Source: Epinephelus fuscoguttatus (Eukaryota; Chordata; Actinopteri; Perciformes; Serranidae). From it: a stretch of 64,000 nt of DNA. The stretch spans positions 36,046,322 through 36,110,321 of the forward strand of contig NC_064753.1 of assembly GCF_011397635.1 (NCBI RefSeq), in the 5' to 3' direction. A program made the translations under genes and the position numbers. Positions 12,255 to 26,059 of the stretch are shown one piece after another. The notes under the pieces are model-generated. The model was given only the letters and a program-made list of their open reading frames with translations. It had not been told where the DNA came from and ran no database searches. Each line of letters opens with the position of its first letter. The first letter of the stretch is position 1.

Positions 12255-15200
12255 ATGGTTAGAGTTAGACTGAAGTTAAAGTGTACATGTAAAGATCAAT
12301 ATCACTGGCAAGGATAGCGATAGCATAGATATTAGCATGGATAGAAATATAACATAATACTGTTGAAAAGGAGGATTTTTGTCCCTAATAAGACGGTTGC
12401 CATCACACAGTATACACTTGAGCCAATGGCTTGCATTTTGGGAAATACTGCCGGTACCTCTACGGCTTCTCAACCAGTAGAACCAGCACTGTGTAACCTG
12501 CCCCAGTTGTAGATGTGCGCTGCTCGCACATATCTCACCAGCTGGGAGATCAGCAAGCGGCGGAGCAGCAATATCGCTATGTTCCACAAGGTCTCTTAGC
12601 TTATTAAGTAAAAGAAGAACAAACTGTTCATGAACGAGTTCACTCATCAGAGTCACGGCTCAGTGCGGCTTTGAGCTCATTACCATGACAACAATGTTTA
12701 CTGGTTTGCTACTCAGACCCAAAGAGGCACCTGTGGAAGCTTGGAGATTGACGAATGACCTGCAGCTCCTGCTACAGTCATACATCATCTTCCCATCCAA
12801 GCAACAGCCTTGTTTTTTAACATTGGGCACAAAATTATTCGTCAATAAATACTTGACGAGCATTGTAGCTAATCGATATTGGCAGGATATGACTTTAAGG
12901 GTGCAGTATGCTCCTATACAAACCAGGTCGGTGAGCGTGCCCGAACACGTCTGAAGGCAAAGTGTTGATGTCTGTTCTGCACGGCCGCTCTCAAAGATGT
13001 GTTGAGTGGGCGTGCTTGTCAGATTGTTGGTGTCAGAAAGTTCCCGTAAACTGTTAAACACAGCTTCCACAATTCCCCAGCGTCGCCAAGTGTTGAAAAG
13101 GTGCAGGCAAAGGGGTTTCTAATGCTGTTAGATGATCAGACAAGCACTTCTGTAGAAACATACCGACACCTTTCGAGTGATGGTGGACATGTTCGACATG
13201 ATGACAAGCTTTTAAACAAAACATCATGAGACTGATTCCCTAAACATCCTGGGATCTCAACGCTGAAAACAAGTTTTCCTCTGTACTTGAAAAAGCACAC
13301 AAATCGAGCTCCTCAGTGACTGTCTGTACAACACTGTTAAACACTTTTGTTATGTAATTTCTGCTCTGACGCAAAATGCACCACCTACAACTATGCCTTA
13401 AATAGGTGTGACCTTTAAGAATGGGGATGTGTTTTTTTTTCTTTCACACCACTAAACTAATTCCACTGTTTTAAATGAGAACAAGGAGAAAATATACATT
13501 TCATTATTATATTTGTGAAACAGCCTCGCATTTCAAATTGGAACTAATAAATGGATGTACATTTTAAGCCAATACATCTGTAACTACAACCAGCACCAAC
13601 CTCATTTTTCCAAATGTTTTATCAGCCAATAGATGTTCCCCGAGCTGTGTGCCGTGACTAATAATGGCTCTGTGAAGGGTTACCTCAGGAATAACAGATA
13701 AGGGATGTTGGTTTATTCCAATGTAAACTGTGAGGGTTCAATTAACACTGAACCAAGTGTCCCTATGTTGCTGTGCTGCAATGAACATGATTGACAGATG
13801 GGTGTGCAGGAGAAAGGTTAGAGGGGCTTTGGAGGTAGCGGTGGAATTGTGGGATGGGGGGGGGGCGGTTTGGAGGCGGCGAGTACAGATCACGCTCGAG
13901 ATCACGCCACGCTATCCATACCAATAGGCTCCTGCTCAGACACCTCCATACAGATCTCCAGTTGAGTAAATTCTGTGCATACATGGATGCATTTGCACAC
14001 GTAACAAAAATCAACACGAGGGGAATATTCCCTCGCTTCCTTCCTCTACATAAAGAATTTGTACATTTACACATACATTGGAATCGACATGCATGGGCAC
14101 ACACGCTAGACTAGACACAGTCGAGGAGCCCACTGTGTCCCTGGTTACACAGCAGCTGGGCAGGGTCATTATCATCTGTGAACTGTGACTCACGCTGACA
14201 TTGTCTGGATGGTCAGCTATGATGGGGTGGCGTGCTGCGACAAGTTCCAGGTGACTCGAGAAGAGAATGGTAGGGGACGGCAGTTTACGGGAAAAATAAA
14301 GACGAAAGACACTGCAAAACAGGATGGTGTGGAGATTTATACAAAGCCTCTTTTTTTTTTTTTGCAAAGAAGGGTGAGGAAAACAGATGCAAGAGTTACA
14401 AAAGGAAGAAAGGCAGGAAGAACAAGGAGGAAGAGGAAGGATTTGATATGGGGGGAGAGCAGAAAAAAGAGAAGCTATGGCAGAGCAACAGAGACAGAAA
14501 AAGAGACTAAGAGAGAGGAGAAAAAGGTAGAGAAAGCTATTTTTCATTTGAACAAAAAGCCCGGCGTCAGGATGAGCAGAATAGTGAGCTGCAGTCTTGT
14601 CATCATGTCCCTTTTTCTTCCCAGAACAACCTGTTTGATGTGAACAGAGTAATATGGTGAACAGCGGGGGGGCATCCACAGCATCAAAGAGAATTTAAAG
14701 CACACACTGGCCCATTACAGTATGCTTATGTGTGTGTGTGCGTGAGTGTGTGTGTGTAATAATAGAGACTGACTCCATGTTTTGTCAGTACACACACGCA
14801 GCGCATAACGACACTTGATTGTATCCCTTTGCTGCATTGTGACAATTATCAAGCAGCAGGTGTTCTTAGCATGATGTGTCTTAACTACCAATCACAACTA
14901 GCCCCCTGTCTGTTGTTCCACGACTGAGTGTAACAGTGAAAGTAAAATCAACGCACTGCTTTTGATGATCCATGACAGACGCGGCCGCAGACCGAGGATG
15001 GCATTTGTTTTCTGCAGGGCTCCGTCGTGGCTACTGCCTTCACACATCAGCAAACACGCTCCGCTCTCTGGTGGAGGGAGGAGGTGTTGAACAGCGCGAG
15101 AAAAGAAAGCGGAAGAAAGTCACTTCCAACCGGGGTGCGTTGATGGATGGTCCAGTCGGCTTGGCTCAGAGCTCACATGAATAAACATATAGGGCTGGTG

Positions 15201-17050
15201 TTTGCTGCTGAAACTCCAAATGCAAACCTTTGAATAGTAAGTAATTGAAAAAAATTGTAATCTGATTATGGCTATGGCTTGAAGGGGGATTCAGTTAGGG
15301 CTGAATAGTTAATATGATGTTTTGAAGGGTACAGTTTTGAACCATGGATTTTTCTTTCCCAACTGAAAACAAATTGAACACCACAAGTGACTACACCTTG
15401 TTCCCTTTTCTTAAAGCCTAGACTTTATTGTCAATCTTATGTTTTGCACCTTATACAAGACAGAGTAGGTGCGGATTGTATGTAATCATCAAATCGATGG
15501 TTCCAATCGACATCTCAGCAGCACGCTCTCTGACCTTTTCCCAGTGTCTTACAGCTCTGCTCAGTGAATTATGGACATTAATTTTCATTCATAATTATGA
15601 GAAATAGATTTTCTGGTTTAGCTACTCTCCGTCTCTCCCCAGGCAAGGCCCGCACTGAGGCCCAATCGTGTTCCAGTATTGGCCGACAGTTCAAGGCTGC
15701 CATTGTACTGAACAGCTTGCGAGGATTAGTATTTGAATGTGAAACATTGCTGAAAAATGAGCAAGTATGCACGGTCATATTTTTGGATGAATAAACATTA
15801 GCGAAACCTTCGGAGACATCACACACGACTTCCCTAGTTGTTCTGTTTCCCAAAACAAATGCACAACTACTGCAAACTTTTTTCCCCTGAATTTATCTTA
15901 TTAGAATGACACATTTATTAAACTTTAAAACCTGCAGTCATATTTAAAAGTTTATGAGCGGAGGGCCCCTTCAGATGAACCATCTCGTTTTCAAGCAGGT
16001 CCAACACAAACATACACCACACTACATTACAATGGACACATCATAAATCATCGTGGTAACTTATGCTGAACAGCTAACCTGCTCTGGAGATCAGATCACT
16101 AAAGAACAAAGTATCCATGGACAAAAGTCTGGAGTCTCAGGTAAAAAAGAGGAGCCTATATGCTGTTATAGGTCAGTAGAATCATTTCATGGTTTCAGGG
16201 CTTTATTTCCACTGGTTTTAAAACAGAGCTTCTGGCATTGTTAACACACTAAACACATGATTTTAGCACTATCTGAAATTATGCAAAGTTAATTTTAGTC
16301 CGCAGTGACTGGACAGTGCTGCTACTTTACACTCTCATCCCATCACTGTTGCTCAAAATAACGACACACCTACGTGATGAGAACTAGGATAAAACAGATA
16401 ATATTTTATTAGTAAAATAATCCACATACTGTTAACTGACTCCCGTTATTATAAATGCCACATTTCAGTCAGACAGACCGCATCAGTCATTAACTACTTT
16501 TCCACCCTTCACGTCAGCAGTAGAAGCAGTCTGGTGTTACTTTAAAGTGTTTTATGTGACATATTCATCATCATCTAATTAAACAGCGAAAAATACTCTA
16601 AGCTAATGTCACATAGGCCCATAGCTCAGTGATACCTACACGTAATTTAAGTATTTAATTTTTATTGGATAGTGTTTTCAATGTTTCTAGATTTTCAGTT
16701 TTAAGATTAAAGATTATTGTTTACATCCCACACCACTGACATTTCACTATCGCCTAGTCGCATACATTTTCGGTACCATTTCATCACAGATCATATAAAG
16801 TAGCCTCTGTCATTCGTGGTTCTGATGGTGTCGCTTATAATTAACACCTCTTTCACATGAACATGCTCGTGGCTGGATAGGAAAACCCTAGTTGATTGAT
16901 TGAACTGGTTGATAACCAGCTATCCAGACAGCCAATGTTAGGGTTAGTCAAACCAGATAATGAGAAAATATCCTGCTTAAGTTGAACTGGCTTCATAGTA
17001 CAGACCTCTGGTGCATCAATATAATAAGGATAATAATAATACTAATAATA
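12255..17050. other. no gene seen
   Basis: No supported exon. The + strand is almost all purine from about 14368 to 14545. A short T13 run lies just before it, a few GT runs near 14730, and a G-rich patch at 13855-13866. Confidence 0.45.
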
Positions 17051-17057
17051 TTCATAT

Positions 17058-17466
17058 GGCGGCACGGTGGTGTGGTGGTTAGCACTCTCGCCTCACAGCA
17101 AGAGGGTTGCCGGTTCGATCCCGGGCGTGGGAGCCCTTCTGTGCGGAGTTTGCATGTTCTCCCCGTGTCAGCGTGGGTTCTCTCCGGGCACTCCGGCTTC
17201 CTCCCACAGTCCAAAGACATGCAGATTGGGGACTAGGTTAATTGGTGACTCTAAATTGTCCATAGGTGTGAATGTGAGTGTGAATGGTTGTTTGTCTCTA
17301 TGTGTCAGCCCTGTGATAGTCTGGCGACCTGTCCAGGGTGTACCCTGCCTCTCGCCCGATGTCAGCTGGGATAGGCTCCAGCCCCCCCGCGACCCCCAAG
17401 AGGATGAAGCGGTTAGAAGATGAATGAATGAATGAATGAATGAATGAATGAATGAATGAATGAATA
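17058..17466 (+). mobile_element. tRNA-like SINE with (TGAA)n tail
   Basis: The head carries a pol III A-box-like GTGGTTAGCACTC and a canonical B box GGTTCGATCCC, followed by the conserved body of a very common percomorph repeat (TTTGCATGTTCTCCCCGTGT ... CAGCTGGGATAGGCTCCAGC). It ends in about 10 TGAA units. It appears full length. Confidence 0.85.
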
Positions 17467-17739
17467 ATATTCATTGGCAGTCCAATACTTATTCTCTTTT
17501 TAGATCGGTGTTGGTCTTCACTAATTCTAGGGAAATATCCACCTAATCAGCAACTAAATGCTCCACTATGTTCACTAGCTAGTTGCTAACTTTTTCTGTC
17601 AGCCGTCTGGTGCTGGGCAGTTACAGTGCTCTCTCGTACCTAAGTAACAGAGTAAATCAATCTCCACTGACTTCCAAAACGACGTATATGACCGTACTAA
17701 CAGCTTTAATCATGTCTGTAATGTTACAATATGGTCGCT

Positions 17740-17870
17740 GTTAGGCTATAAAACTTAATGGTTAGATTTAGGCAACAAAACTTGGTGGTTAGGTTTAGAA
17801 AAAGCATCATGGTTTGGCTTTAATAAAGTGAACTCGGGTATGTCACATAAAAGACAAACTGATGGATACT
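17740..17870 (+). repeat. fragment of a teleost GGTTAGGTTTAG-type repeat
   Basis: It contains TTAGGCAACAAAACTTGGTGG and GGTTAGGTTTAGAAAAAGCA; related pieces lie near 27050 (same strand) and 1920-2000 (inverted). Confidence 0.5.
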
Positions 17871-17904
17871 TCACTTTAAATAAATACAGTAGATACTTTT
17901 AATA

Positions 17905-18204
17905 CTTCAGCCTATCCCAACTGACATTGGGCGAGAGGCGGGGTTCACCCTAGACAGGTCACCAGACTATCACAGGGCTGACACATAGAGACAGACAACC
18001 ATTCACGCTCACATTCACACCTACAGACAATTAAGAGTCACCGTTTAACCTGCATGTCTTTGGACTGTGAGAGGAAGCCGGAGTACCTGGAGAAAACCCA
18101 CGCTGACACTAAGAGAACATGCAAACTCTGCACAGAAGGGCTCCCCCACCTGTGAAGTGAGACTGTGACGGCAATACTAACCACTGCAGCACCGTGCCGC
18201 CCAT
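17905..18204 (-). mobile_element. second copy of the tRNA-like SINE, inverted
   Basis: It is the reverse complement of the 17058 element with many substitutions: the body motifs CTATCCCAACTGACATTGGG and TGCATGTCTTTGGACTGTGA are clear, and the B box is eroded. It faces the first copy across about 440 bases. Confidence 0.8.
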
Positions 18205-20440
18205 TCCACACTATACTATACTGTTATTAAAAAAGTCAACCTTTATTTGGGGCCAGGAACACTGGTCTCCCTGGTGAAAGTCCTCTGCCTTTGTGACCCA
18301 TCCACCACCCCTTTCACCCTCCCTACAGGGACTTTTTCCATCTTCATACATGACATTGCCTTTGTCGCTCTTATTTTACATTACCTCACTTACTCCTCTG
18401 CTTCTGAATAAAACTGCTGTGACCACTAGGGGGCGCTGCCTTACAATAAACGTAAGCGTGGCTTGTAACAGGCTGCTTGCTCAGTCTACCTATACAGACA
18501 TTTTTTTCGGTGAGAGCGGCCTGGCAGGTGAAGTGGGGTTTATGTGCTTTTTCACTGAAAACTGCCACCTGCTGCTACTGCGGTGAGAGTGAACCAAAAT
18601 ACAGTTTTGAGCTGTAAAACCAAATCCACCAACTGAGGTGAAAGATGCTGAAAGGCTCTGTAGACCTGAGGGGAACTGCAGGGTTGGGTGATAATTCTCA
18701 GTGGATTATCTACTACAAGCAACCCCTTTCATATACAAGTAATCAAGTGATCTATAGTTAATATAAAAATATTGATTATCAGAGATGGCCCGAGCCGATT
18801 CCAAAGATCAGTGTCAGGGCTGATCCATCAGCTAAAATGACGCCAATGAAAATCCCATCTTAACTGCATTCTACTGTGGTTTGTCCACATCAGCCTGATA
18901 ACGTTGCAGCGCTGCTATCCTGTAGGACAGCCGGACTCTATAGTGCAGTATTTCACTCACATGCCGGAAAAAAGGAGTGTGTGAATGTGAAGGCGTGAGA
19001 ATCCTGAGTTCTGACACCCGGCTTGGCGAAATAATATTACACAAACTCTCTCTTTTTCATCAGCAAAGCAGTGTACACAACATTCCACTAGCAGCTCCTT
19101 TCACGAGTGGACGGGGTGTTTATGTAGTCCCAGCAACTCTAACAAAGTGAGATGTGTTCTCTCTTGCTGATTACGGCGTGTCTGTTTCAGGAGTTGTGTT
19201 CTCACAGTTAAACTTTTACTTGTATCACATCAAATCAAAAAAAGCTTGTCACATCATAGTTTGGAATTAGAAACAAGCAGCTGTTGAAAATAATGTGTCA
19301 GTAGTCTTCAGCTGTCATTTCCAGGATCTATCACTGCCAATGTAAAGCTCATTAAGTTTCATTGAGATTTTGGAATTAGTTCAACTATTCAACATTAGTA
19401 TGGTCATTGCTTTTGGATAAGTCTATCATATGTAGACCTATCCCGACAATTCTGTACATGCAGTAGAGAAAGGTCTGGAAGTAGTGATTATCATTCTGCT
19501 ATGAGGGTAAAACAATTTCTTTAGACCAATCACAATCGTCTTGAGTGGTGCTAAGCCCAGGACTTATTTGCCCCTGCAAACAGTGGATACTTTGTACATG
19601 GAGAGGCAAGCACTGTCACTAAAATGGCTAATTCTCCAAACAGATAGAGTTGTGTATCGTTAAAAAACGATACAGACGCCAGTCCAAATAGCCACAGTCT
19701 GCAGTCTGATGAAAACTTTTGGATCATTCTTTTGGAGGGTGTTAACATGGTGATTATAAAGTGATAATGATAACAGGAACAAAGTTAAGTTTGCAAAAAC
19801 AACACAAACTAAGTCTTGAAAAAGCCAATAAATACCTCTCCGACACACTATCAAGGCAGCCCTTATTGGGTTAGATTACACATTGTATATTTGTGATATT
19901 GTGTCTACAGTTATAGATCATATTGGCTGGCTTCTTTAGAGGTGTGTGTTGACAGAGAAATATTTGCTAATTAATGCATGAATTATCTTAATTATGACCT
20001 CATTAGCTCACCTGATTATGTTTAATATATCATGGTGATTATAGCAGGACATGCTGTTTTCCTTATCGAGGCAGTGGGAGAGCTGAGAGAGAGACATGCA
20101 GCCGAGGAGACAGAGGACACGGCTCTGCAGGGTTTTCATACCATGCCAGCAGGGTTAACAGTGTGCAGTCTCTATGCTGAGGGCAAGAGATACTTATTCC
20201 TGGTTAGTCTCACTGAATCTGAATCCATTCGCTTCTCTCGTATCACAAAATAAGCCACTCTTGGCATCCGCTGTGCAGATAGTTTGGGTTTTATTGTCCA
20301 GGTTTTGAGATATCTGTCTTTAGGATATCCACATCCATCCCAATATTATTGAAATGTCGCTGTTACCCTGGATAATCCACGGAAAACGCTGCCAAAGGCT
20401 CTCATAGGGAGTTTTTTGGATTTAAAAAAAAAAAAAAAAA
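18205..20440. other. no gene seen
   Basis: No coding exon supported. 19900-20260 is AT-rich with TAATTAATGCATGAATTA-like sites followed by a GA-rich stretch, a possible conserved noncoding element. An A18 run sits at about 20424-20441. Confidence 0.4.
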
Positions 20441-20544
20441 ACTATTGATAGCGAGGTCTGTGGAGGTTTCTCTTACATTTTTTTAACATGTAAATTTTCA
20501 ATGCTCTGAGTACTGCAAACAAAATCAACAAATTACATTTGCCA

Positions 20545-21382
20545 ATTTAGCCAGCATGGACAGCAACGAAACCTCAGAAATGCATCTGCTCCTTGCAGAT
20601 GATGCAGTTCTGTTGGCTTCATCAGGCCATGACCTCAAGCATGCACTGTGGCGGTTTGCAGCTGAGTGTGAAGCAATAGGGATGAGTCGGTACCTTCAAG
20701 TAGTCTGAGGCCATGCAGCTGTACTGGAAATAGTGGATTGCCCCCTCTAGGTTGGAAGTTAGTTACCACCCCAAGCAAAGGAGATCAAGCAACTCAAGGT
20801 TTTGTTTAGAAGTGAGAGTACAATGGAGTGAGAAGGACCGGCGGTTTAATGCAGCATCTGCAGTAATTAACGCAGTGTGCCAGACCGTTGTGGTGACGAT
20901 AGAGCTGAGCCAGGATGCAAAGCTTTGGATTTACCTGTACATCAATGTTCCAAACCTCACCTATGGTCATAAGCTTTGGGTAGTGACCGCAAGGATGAGA
21001 TCGCGTATACAAGCCACCAAAATGAGCTTCCTTCGCAGGGTGGCCACCTTAGAGATGGGTGAGGAGCTCAGACATGCAGAGGGGGCTTGAAGTAGAGCCA
21101 CTGCTCCTTAGTGTTGAAAGGGGCCAATAGAGGTGGCTCAGGCATCTGATCAGGTGCCTCCCGTTAGGGGATATCTGGGCTTGTCCAGCTGGTAGGAGGC
21201 CCCGGGGTAGACCGATATTATGCTGGAGGGATAAGATATATCATCTGGCCTGGGAACACCTCAAGATCCCCCCAAAAAGAGCTGGGAAATGTTGGGGAGA
21301 GGGGCATCTGGAATACCTCCATGACCTAGACCCAGATAATCAGTTGAAAATGGATGGATGGATGGATGGATGGATGGATGGA
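20545..21382 (+). mobile_element. decayed non-LTR retrotransposon 3' half (RTE/Rex-like) with (GGAT)n tail
   Basis: At about 20580-20670 the frame reads LLLADDAVLLASSGHDLKHA, the reverse transcriptase catalytic ADD box. Downstream, LTYGHKLWVVTARMRSRIQA and MSFLRRVATLEMG match the C-terminal region of abundant fish LINEs of this kind. There are several frame breaks. It ends in about seven GGAT repeats at 21352-21382, a tail type reported for Rex3-like elements. The clade assignment is tentative. Confidence 0.7.
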
Positions 21383-22149
21383 CGGCAAAACCACTAAGGG
21401 CACTTTCAGCACAAGGATCACACACAAGGTGAAGCACTCCATCAGATGATAGCCTATTTACAACCCATGTCCTAGAAATTACATTAATGTAAAGTTATAT
21501 TGTTTTCTAAATAGCGTTGTGATAAAACAACATGAATTTAAGACTCTTGGCTGTTTCATCATAGAGAGGGATGCAAGCCAGAGTGTGTGATTAAAGTGCA
21601 AAAAGAAAATTATTTAATGTGGAGCTCCTCTTTAACTGACAAAATGCATTGTTTTAAACTGTGATTCAGAAGGCAGGTAGTAAAGCAATTAGGGAAAAAT
21701 CCTGGTCATTAAAAGAAACCACTGTCGACTGTCTCCAGTGTTACAGTCTGGTGTTTTGTTGACACATCCAACCAACATGGTAGATGATTTATGTATGCTA
21801 AATTGAACTTTATACTGTTTTAATCATGTTAAACATGTCTGACACTATTTTATACTTTATATTTTATAATAATTTCATATTAACTTTTAGATTTTCCTTA
21901 CATGCATGTACCCAATGTGTCCTGCATTTGAACTGTGTGTCAAGTTTGAATCTTTTACTGTAAAGCTTCAGGCTCATTATGCCTTGAGCAAAGAAATCAA
22001 CATCTGGTTTCTAGCACTCTCAGATTACCATGTAAGGAAATGTTTTCCTCCCTTTCGATGTGCTAATGTCCAAAATTATATTTCATCTGGCATGGAATGT
22101 AAGAGGTTTCACAAGCTTTCACCATGTCTCCACTGCACATTAGAGTTGG

Positions 22150-22385
22150 GCTGGCTGTGGTTCAGGAGGTGGAGCGGGTCGTCCCCAGGAGACTCCTCCA
22201 GTCCACATGACGAAGTGTCCATGGGCAAGATACTGAACGCCCACGTGAATGGTCAACTGAGTAGCAGGTCACACCTGATATGGTAGCCTTTGCCACCATT
22301 TTATGAATGTATGTGTGAGTGGGTGAATGTGACATGAGGTGTAAAAGTGCTTTGAGTAGTCGGAAGACAAGAAGGCTTTTACCAT
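22150..22385 (+). mobile_element. tRNA-like SINE fragment, second family
   Basis: The sequence GTGGTTCAGGAGGTGGAGCG (A-box-like head) continues with GGGCAAGATACTGAACGCCC and GTAAAAGTGCTTTGAGTAGT, the diagnostic motifs of a widespread fish SINE. The B-box part is deleted between head and body. Confidence 0.7.
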
Positions 22386-23108
22386 TTACCGGGTCAACAG
22401 AAGCAGTCATACCTACATACAGTCTCGCACATAAACTCAGACATTCACAGACATATTCATACACACACAGACGTACAGATGCCTTTGTGTCAACATGCAC
22501 ACCATCATCTCTTTACCTAGTCCATTTCTCGGTTCCTGTTGTGAACTCGCTGACGTACTTTGTGCTCTGTTAATCTATACATGTGCACATGAATTAATAT
22601 CTCCTTTCATCAAGAATCCATCCATTGCCTGACTGATTCATCTCCAGGCCTGAAACTACACCCCATTTTCCCACTGGTCAAAAATGACTCTGCTCTAGTC
22701 ACGGTTATTTATTGGCTACACCTCCAATCAGCTTAGACTGGCAATGATGGAAATATGACACCCAGGGGGAAGCCCTAAATTTAGCCACTTTGCCAGCATG
22801 ATGCAATGATGGGCCACCCTAAAATACTATCTTTCTCCGTCCAAGCAGCGCTAAAAACTATTAAAAATCAGTCTGCATCAAGTTTCATATCAAGAGCTTT
22901 AAAAAAAAGATGTAATCACTGCAACATTTTCACTGACCTCCATGCTCCATCCAACCAGTTTTTCCAGTTTGTCCACGTCCAACATGACACACTAGAAAAA
23001 CATACTTGCCCTCTGCAGAGCTGTGTGCATGGCTTTAGTCTACTGGCAATGGAAAAGCAGACTATCACCTACTTTTAACATGTTTCCTGCTTTTAAAAAA
23101 CCCATATA

Positions 23109-23920
23109 CACTCACCTCTACTTTATTAGGTACACCTGTTCAACTGCTCATTAACACAAATAGCTAATCAGCCAATCACGTGGCAGTGACTCAATGCATT
23201 TAGACATGTAGACATGGTCAAGACAACCTGCTGAATTTCAAACCAACCATCAGAATGGGGAAAAAAGGATTTTTTAACTGACTTTGAATGTGGCATGGTT
23301 GTTGGTGCCTGATGGGCTGGTCTGAGTGTTTCAGAAATGCACAACCGTCTCTAGGAATCTCGATTTCTGCTGCCACATTCAGATGGTAGGGTCAGAATTT
23401 GGTGTAAACAACATGAAAGCATGGATCCATCATGCCTTGTATCAACGGTTCAGGCTGGTGGTGGTGTAATGGTGTGGGGGATATTTTCTTGGCACACTTT
23501 GGGCCCCTTAGTACCAACTGAGCATGGTTTAAACACCACAGCCTACCTGAGTATTGTTGCTGACCGTGTCCATCTCTTTATGACCACAGTGTACCCATCT
23601 TCTGATGGCTACTTCCAGCAGGATAACGCACCATGTCACAAAGCTCAGATCATCTCAAACTGGCTCCACAGTCACCAGATCTTAATCCAATAGAGCACCT
23701 TTGGGATGTGGTGGAACGGGAGATTCACATCATGGATGTGCAGCCGACAAATGTGCAGCAACTGTGTGACGCTGTCATGTCAATATGGACCAAAATCTCT
23801 GAGGAATGTTTCCAGCACCTTGTTGAATCAAAGCCACGAAGAATTAAGGCAGCACTGAAGGCAAAAGGGGTCCAACCTGGTACTAGCAAGCTGTACCTAA
23901 TAAAGTGGCCTTTAAGTGTA
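23109..23920 (+). mobile_element. dead Tc1-like transposon, internally deleted
   Basis: Terminal inverted repeats: CTCACCTCTACTTTATTAGG at the left and GTACCTAATAAAGTGGCC at the right. Between them lies the C-terminal half of a DD34E transposase: YFQQDNAPCH holds the second Asp, SPDLNPIEHLWD the Glu. The N-terminal DNA-binding half is largely deleted, and a frameshift near 23665 separates the two catalytic motifs, so no active protein can be made. Confidence 0.88.
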
Positions 23921-24504
23921 CAGGCTAATATGGGTGGAAAAAGGATATACTATTCACAACATGAACTCCTCCCTCTGTGGACTTTGTTGCTCTGTAACAA
24001 CGTCACACCACCTCCTAACAGGCGATAATTTTTATAATTACTGTGGCCACTAGCTTTGTCACTTGAACGTAAGCATATGGTGTTTTATGCGTTCACTGAA
24101 TCAACTGATACTGTTGTTTTCCTTCAAAGAACAATCTCACCTTAACTCACCTTTCATTCAACCTGAGGGTAAAAAAAAGCAAAAAGCAATCACAGAGCAC
24201 TGAGCGATCCTCCTCAAATGTTATTCTTTGTCAGGTAAGCTCTCCACACCACATTTTAAGAATAATCCATTTAACACTGCATAGAGCTAATGCAATATTA
24301 TACAGTGTTCACTCTGAAAGGCACAGCCCCACCCCTTAACTACATATTGATCTTATCTGTGCAATTTAGCACTGCCTCTCTTCCCTCCAGCTCCCATCCC
24401 TGTCCCTGGAGGAAAAAGCAATACAGCCTCATCATACACACAGACACACAACAACACACAAACAGTGACACACATGTGCATATACACACACTGTGGGTGT
24501 GATA

Positions 24505-24509
24505 GAGGG

Positions 24510-24542
<33 letters not shown>
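24505..24542 (+). repeat. (GT)n microsatellite
   Basis: About 15 GT units just upstream of a G-rich duplicated motif. An inverted CA-rich tract precedes it at about 24438-24490. Confidence 0.9.
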
Positions 24543-24546
<4 letters not shown>

Positions 24547-24919
24547 TGCACGCAGGTGGGGGGGGACAGGGACGGGGGGGACAGGGACGGGGTCACACTC
24601 GAATACATGACTAATAGACTGTCGACATAGATAAATGGCTTTTTAAGTAACAGAAAATTGCTCTGTATTGCATTCACTGAACAGTAGTTTCCTCTCTTCT
24701 CTCTATCTGTCTTCCGTCCTTCCTTCCCTTGTCCTCCGCTCATTCTTCCTCCATCTCTCTGCTCCCTGCTCATCATATCACCACCCTCACGCCCTCTTCA
24801 TCTCTACACCTTTGCACCGCTGAGTCCTTTCTCCTCCGCCACTTCTTCCCCTAGTAGACTCTCTTCATTTTTTTCCACCCCTGTTTCCAAAGCAACAAGT
24901 AGCAAAGGTTTGAGAGACT

Positions 24920-24920
<1 letters not shown>

Positions 24921-24950
<30 letters not shown>

Positions 24951-24951
24951 T
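24921..24951 (+). repeat. (CT)n microsatellite
   Basis: About 14 CT units, in a generally pyrimidine-rich stretch (24680-24950). Confidence 0.9.
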
Positions 24952-24954
24952 CAC

Positions 24955-26050
24955 ATGTGAAGGAGGAGACAGAAAAAAGATCTGGGACTGCACAATAGTG
25001 GAATTATGCAAATTAATCCACCCAGTGACAATGGATTAGAGCGTGCTCTCTCACAGCTGACAGAAGGGGTTTAGAATGAGCTCTGAGAGTCACTTTAAAT
25101 GATTCTTGTCTCAGAAATCAGATTCACATTCACGCCGAGATTTCTGTGTCCACCTATTGCCTGTCTCCAGCCTGGTTGTTTGAATAGCTGCTATGTATGT
25201 GCACACCGTGTAAACACACCTGACATCTCAATACTTTGTAGTAGATGCAACAGTTAAAAGAAAGTAGACAGAACCTTTGCATGCAGCAAGAGGACGTCAT
25301 TATTACATCTTGGCACCTCTGCGACAGTGAAATCTCAATATGCATGTTTATATGGGTGTGTGGTGTGTGAAGGTGTGACAAATTCTGTTTTGATGAATGG
25401 ATACAACCTGGTTTTCACACATAATTCACATACCTGTGCGACTCCTGCATGTTACTATTATTTCATATCTCATTTACACCTTGTTATGTGTATGGCACCT
25501 GGGTGGTGATATGTGAATGATCAATATTCCTCTAACGACGTGCATTAAAGCTGCGTTTTACCACATGAAATCAGATAATTCTTTCCTTCCTTCCATTCAA
25601 ACAGATATAATTGCCAACCTGACACCTTATTTTTCAAAGCTAATGCAAAATTGTGACTCTTTGTTGTAAACATTACAGGCTCTGGAGAGACCATAACAAC
25701 GCCAGCACTTATTCAAAGTGTGTCTTTGTCAGGAATACCCGCAGGCCCCAGCTGGTCAATTTCAATCAAGTTCCTAATCACACATGGGTATTGTTGTGTA
25801 TGTTTTATTGCAATGTGGATAAATACAGAAAAAAAACAGACAATACATCAAAGTTATCAACAACACTGCAACAGAGGATACTTAATGTGTGAACATTTAT
25901 TCAAGTCATGTTTTTCCAGTGTGTGCATTGATTTTGCATTCAGCCCGTCCAAAGAGGTGGTGCGAGGAGCTGGATCTTTACTCTGTGCACATCAGAGGCA
26001 TTTACATTTTAATTTTTATGCACTGACAGTCCTCATAGATTTAAACAAGA
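24955..26050. other. no gene seen
   Basis: Unique-looking DNA with no supported coding exon. Confidence 0.4.
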
Positions 26051-26059
26051 AACTACAGC

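Noticed and set aside
14011..14679. 222-codon - strand frame
   Set aside because: It spans a polypyrimidine tract that lacks stop codons by composition. Its translation is Ser/Leu/Phe low-complexity, with no domain.
17058..17130. Possible tRNA gene
   Set aside because: The same reasoning applies: the tRNA-like head continues into a SINE body and a TGAA tail.
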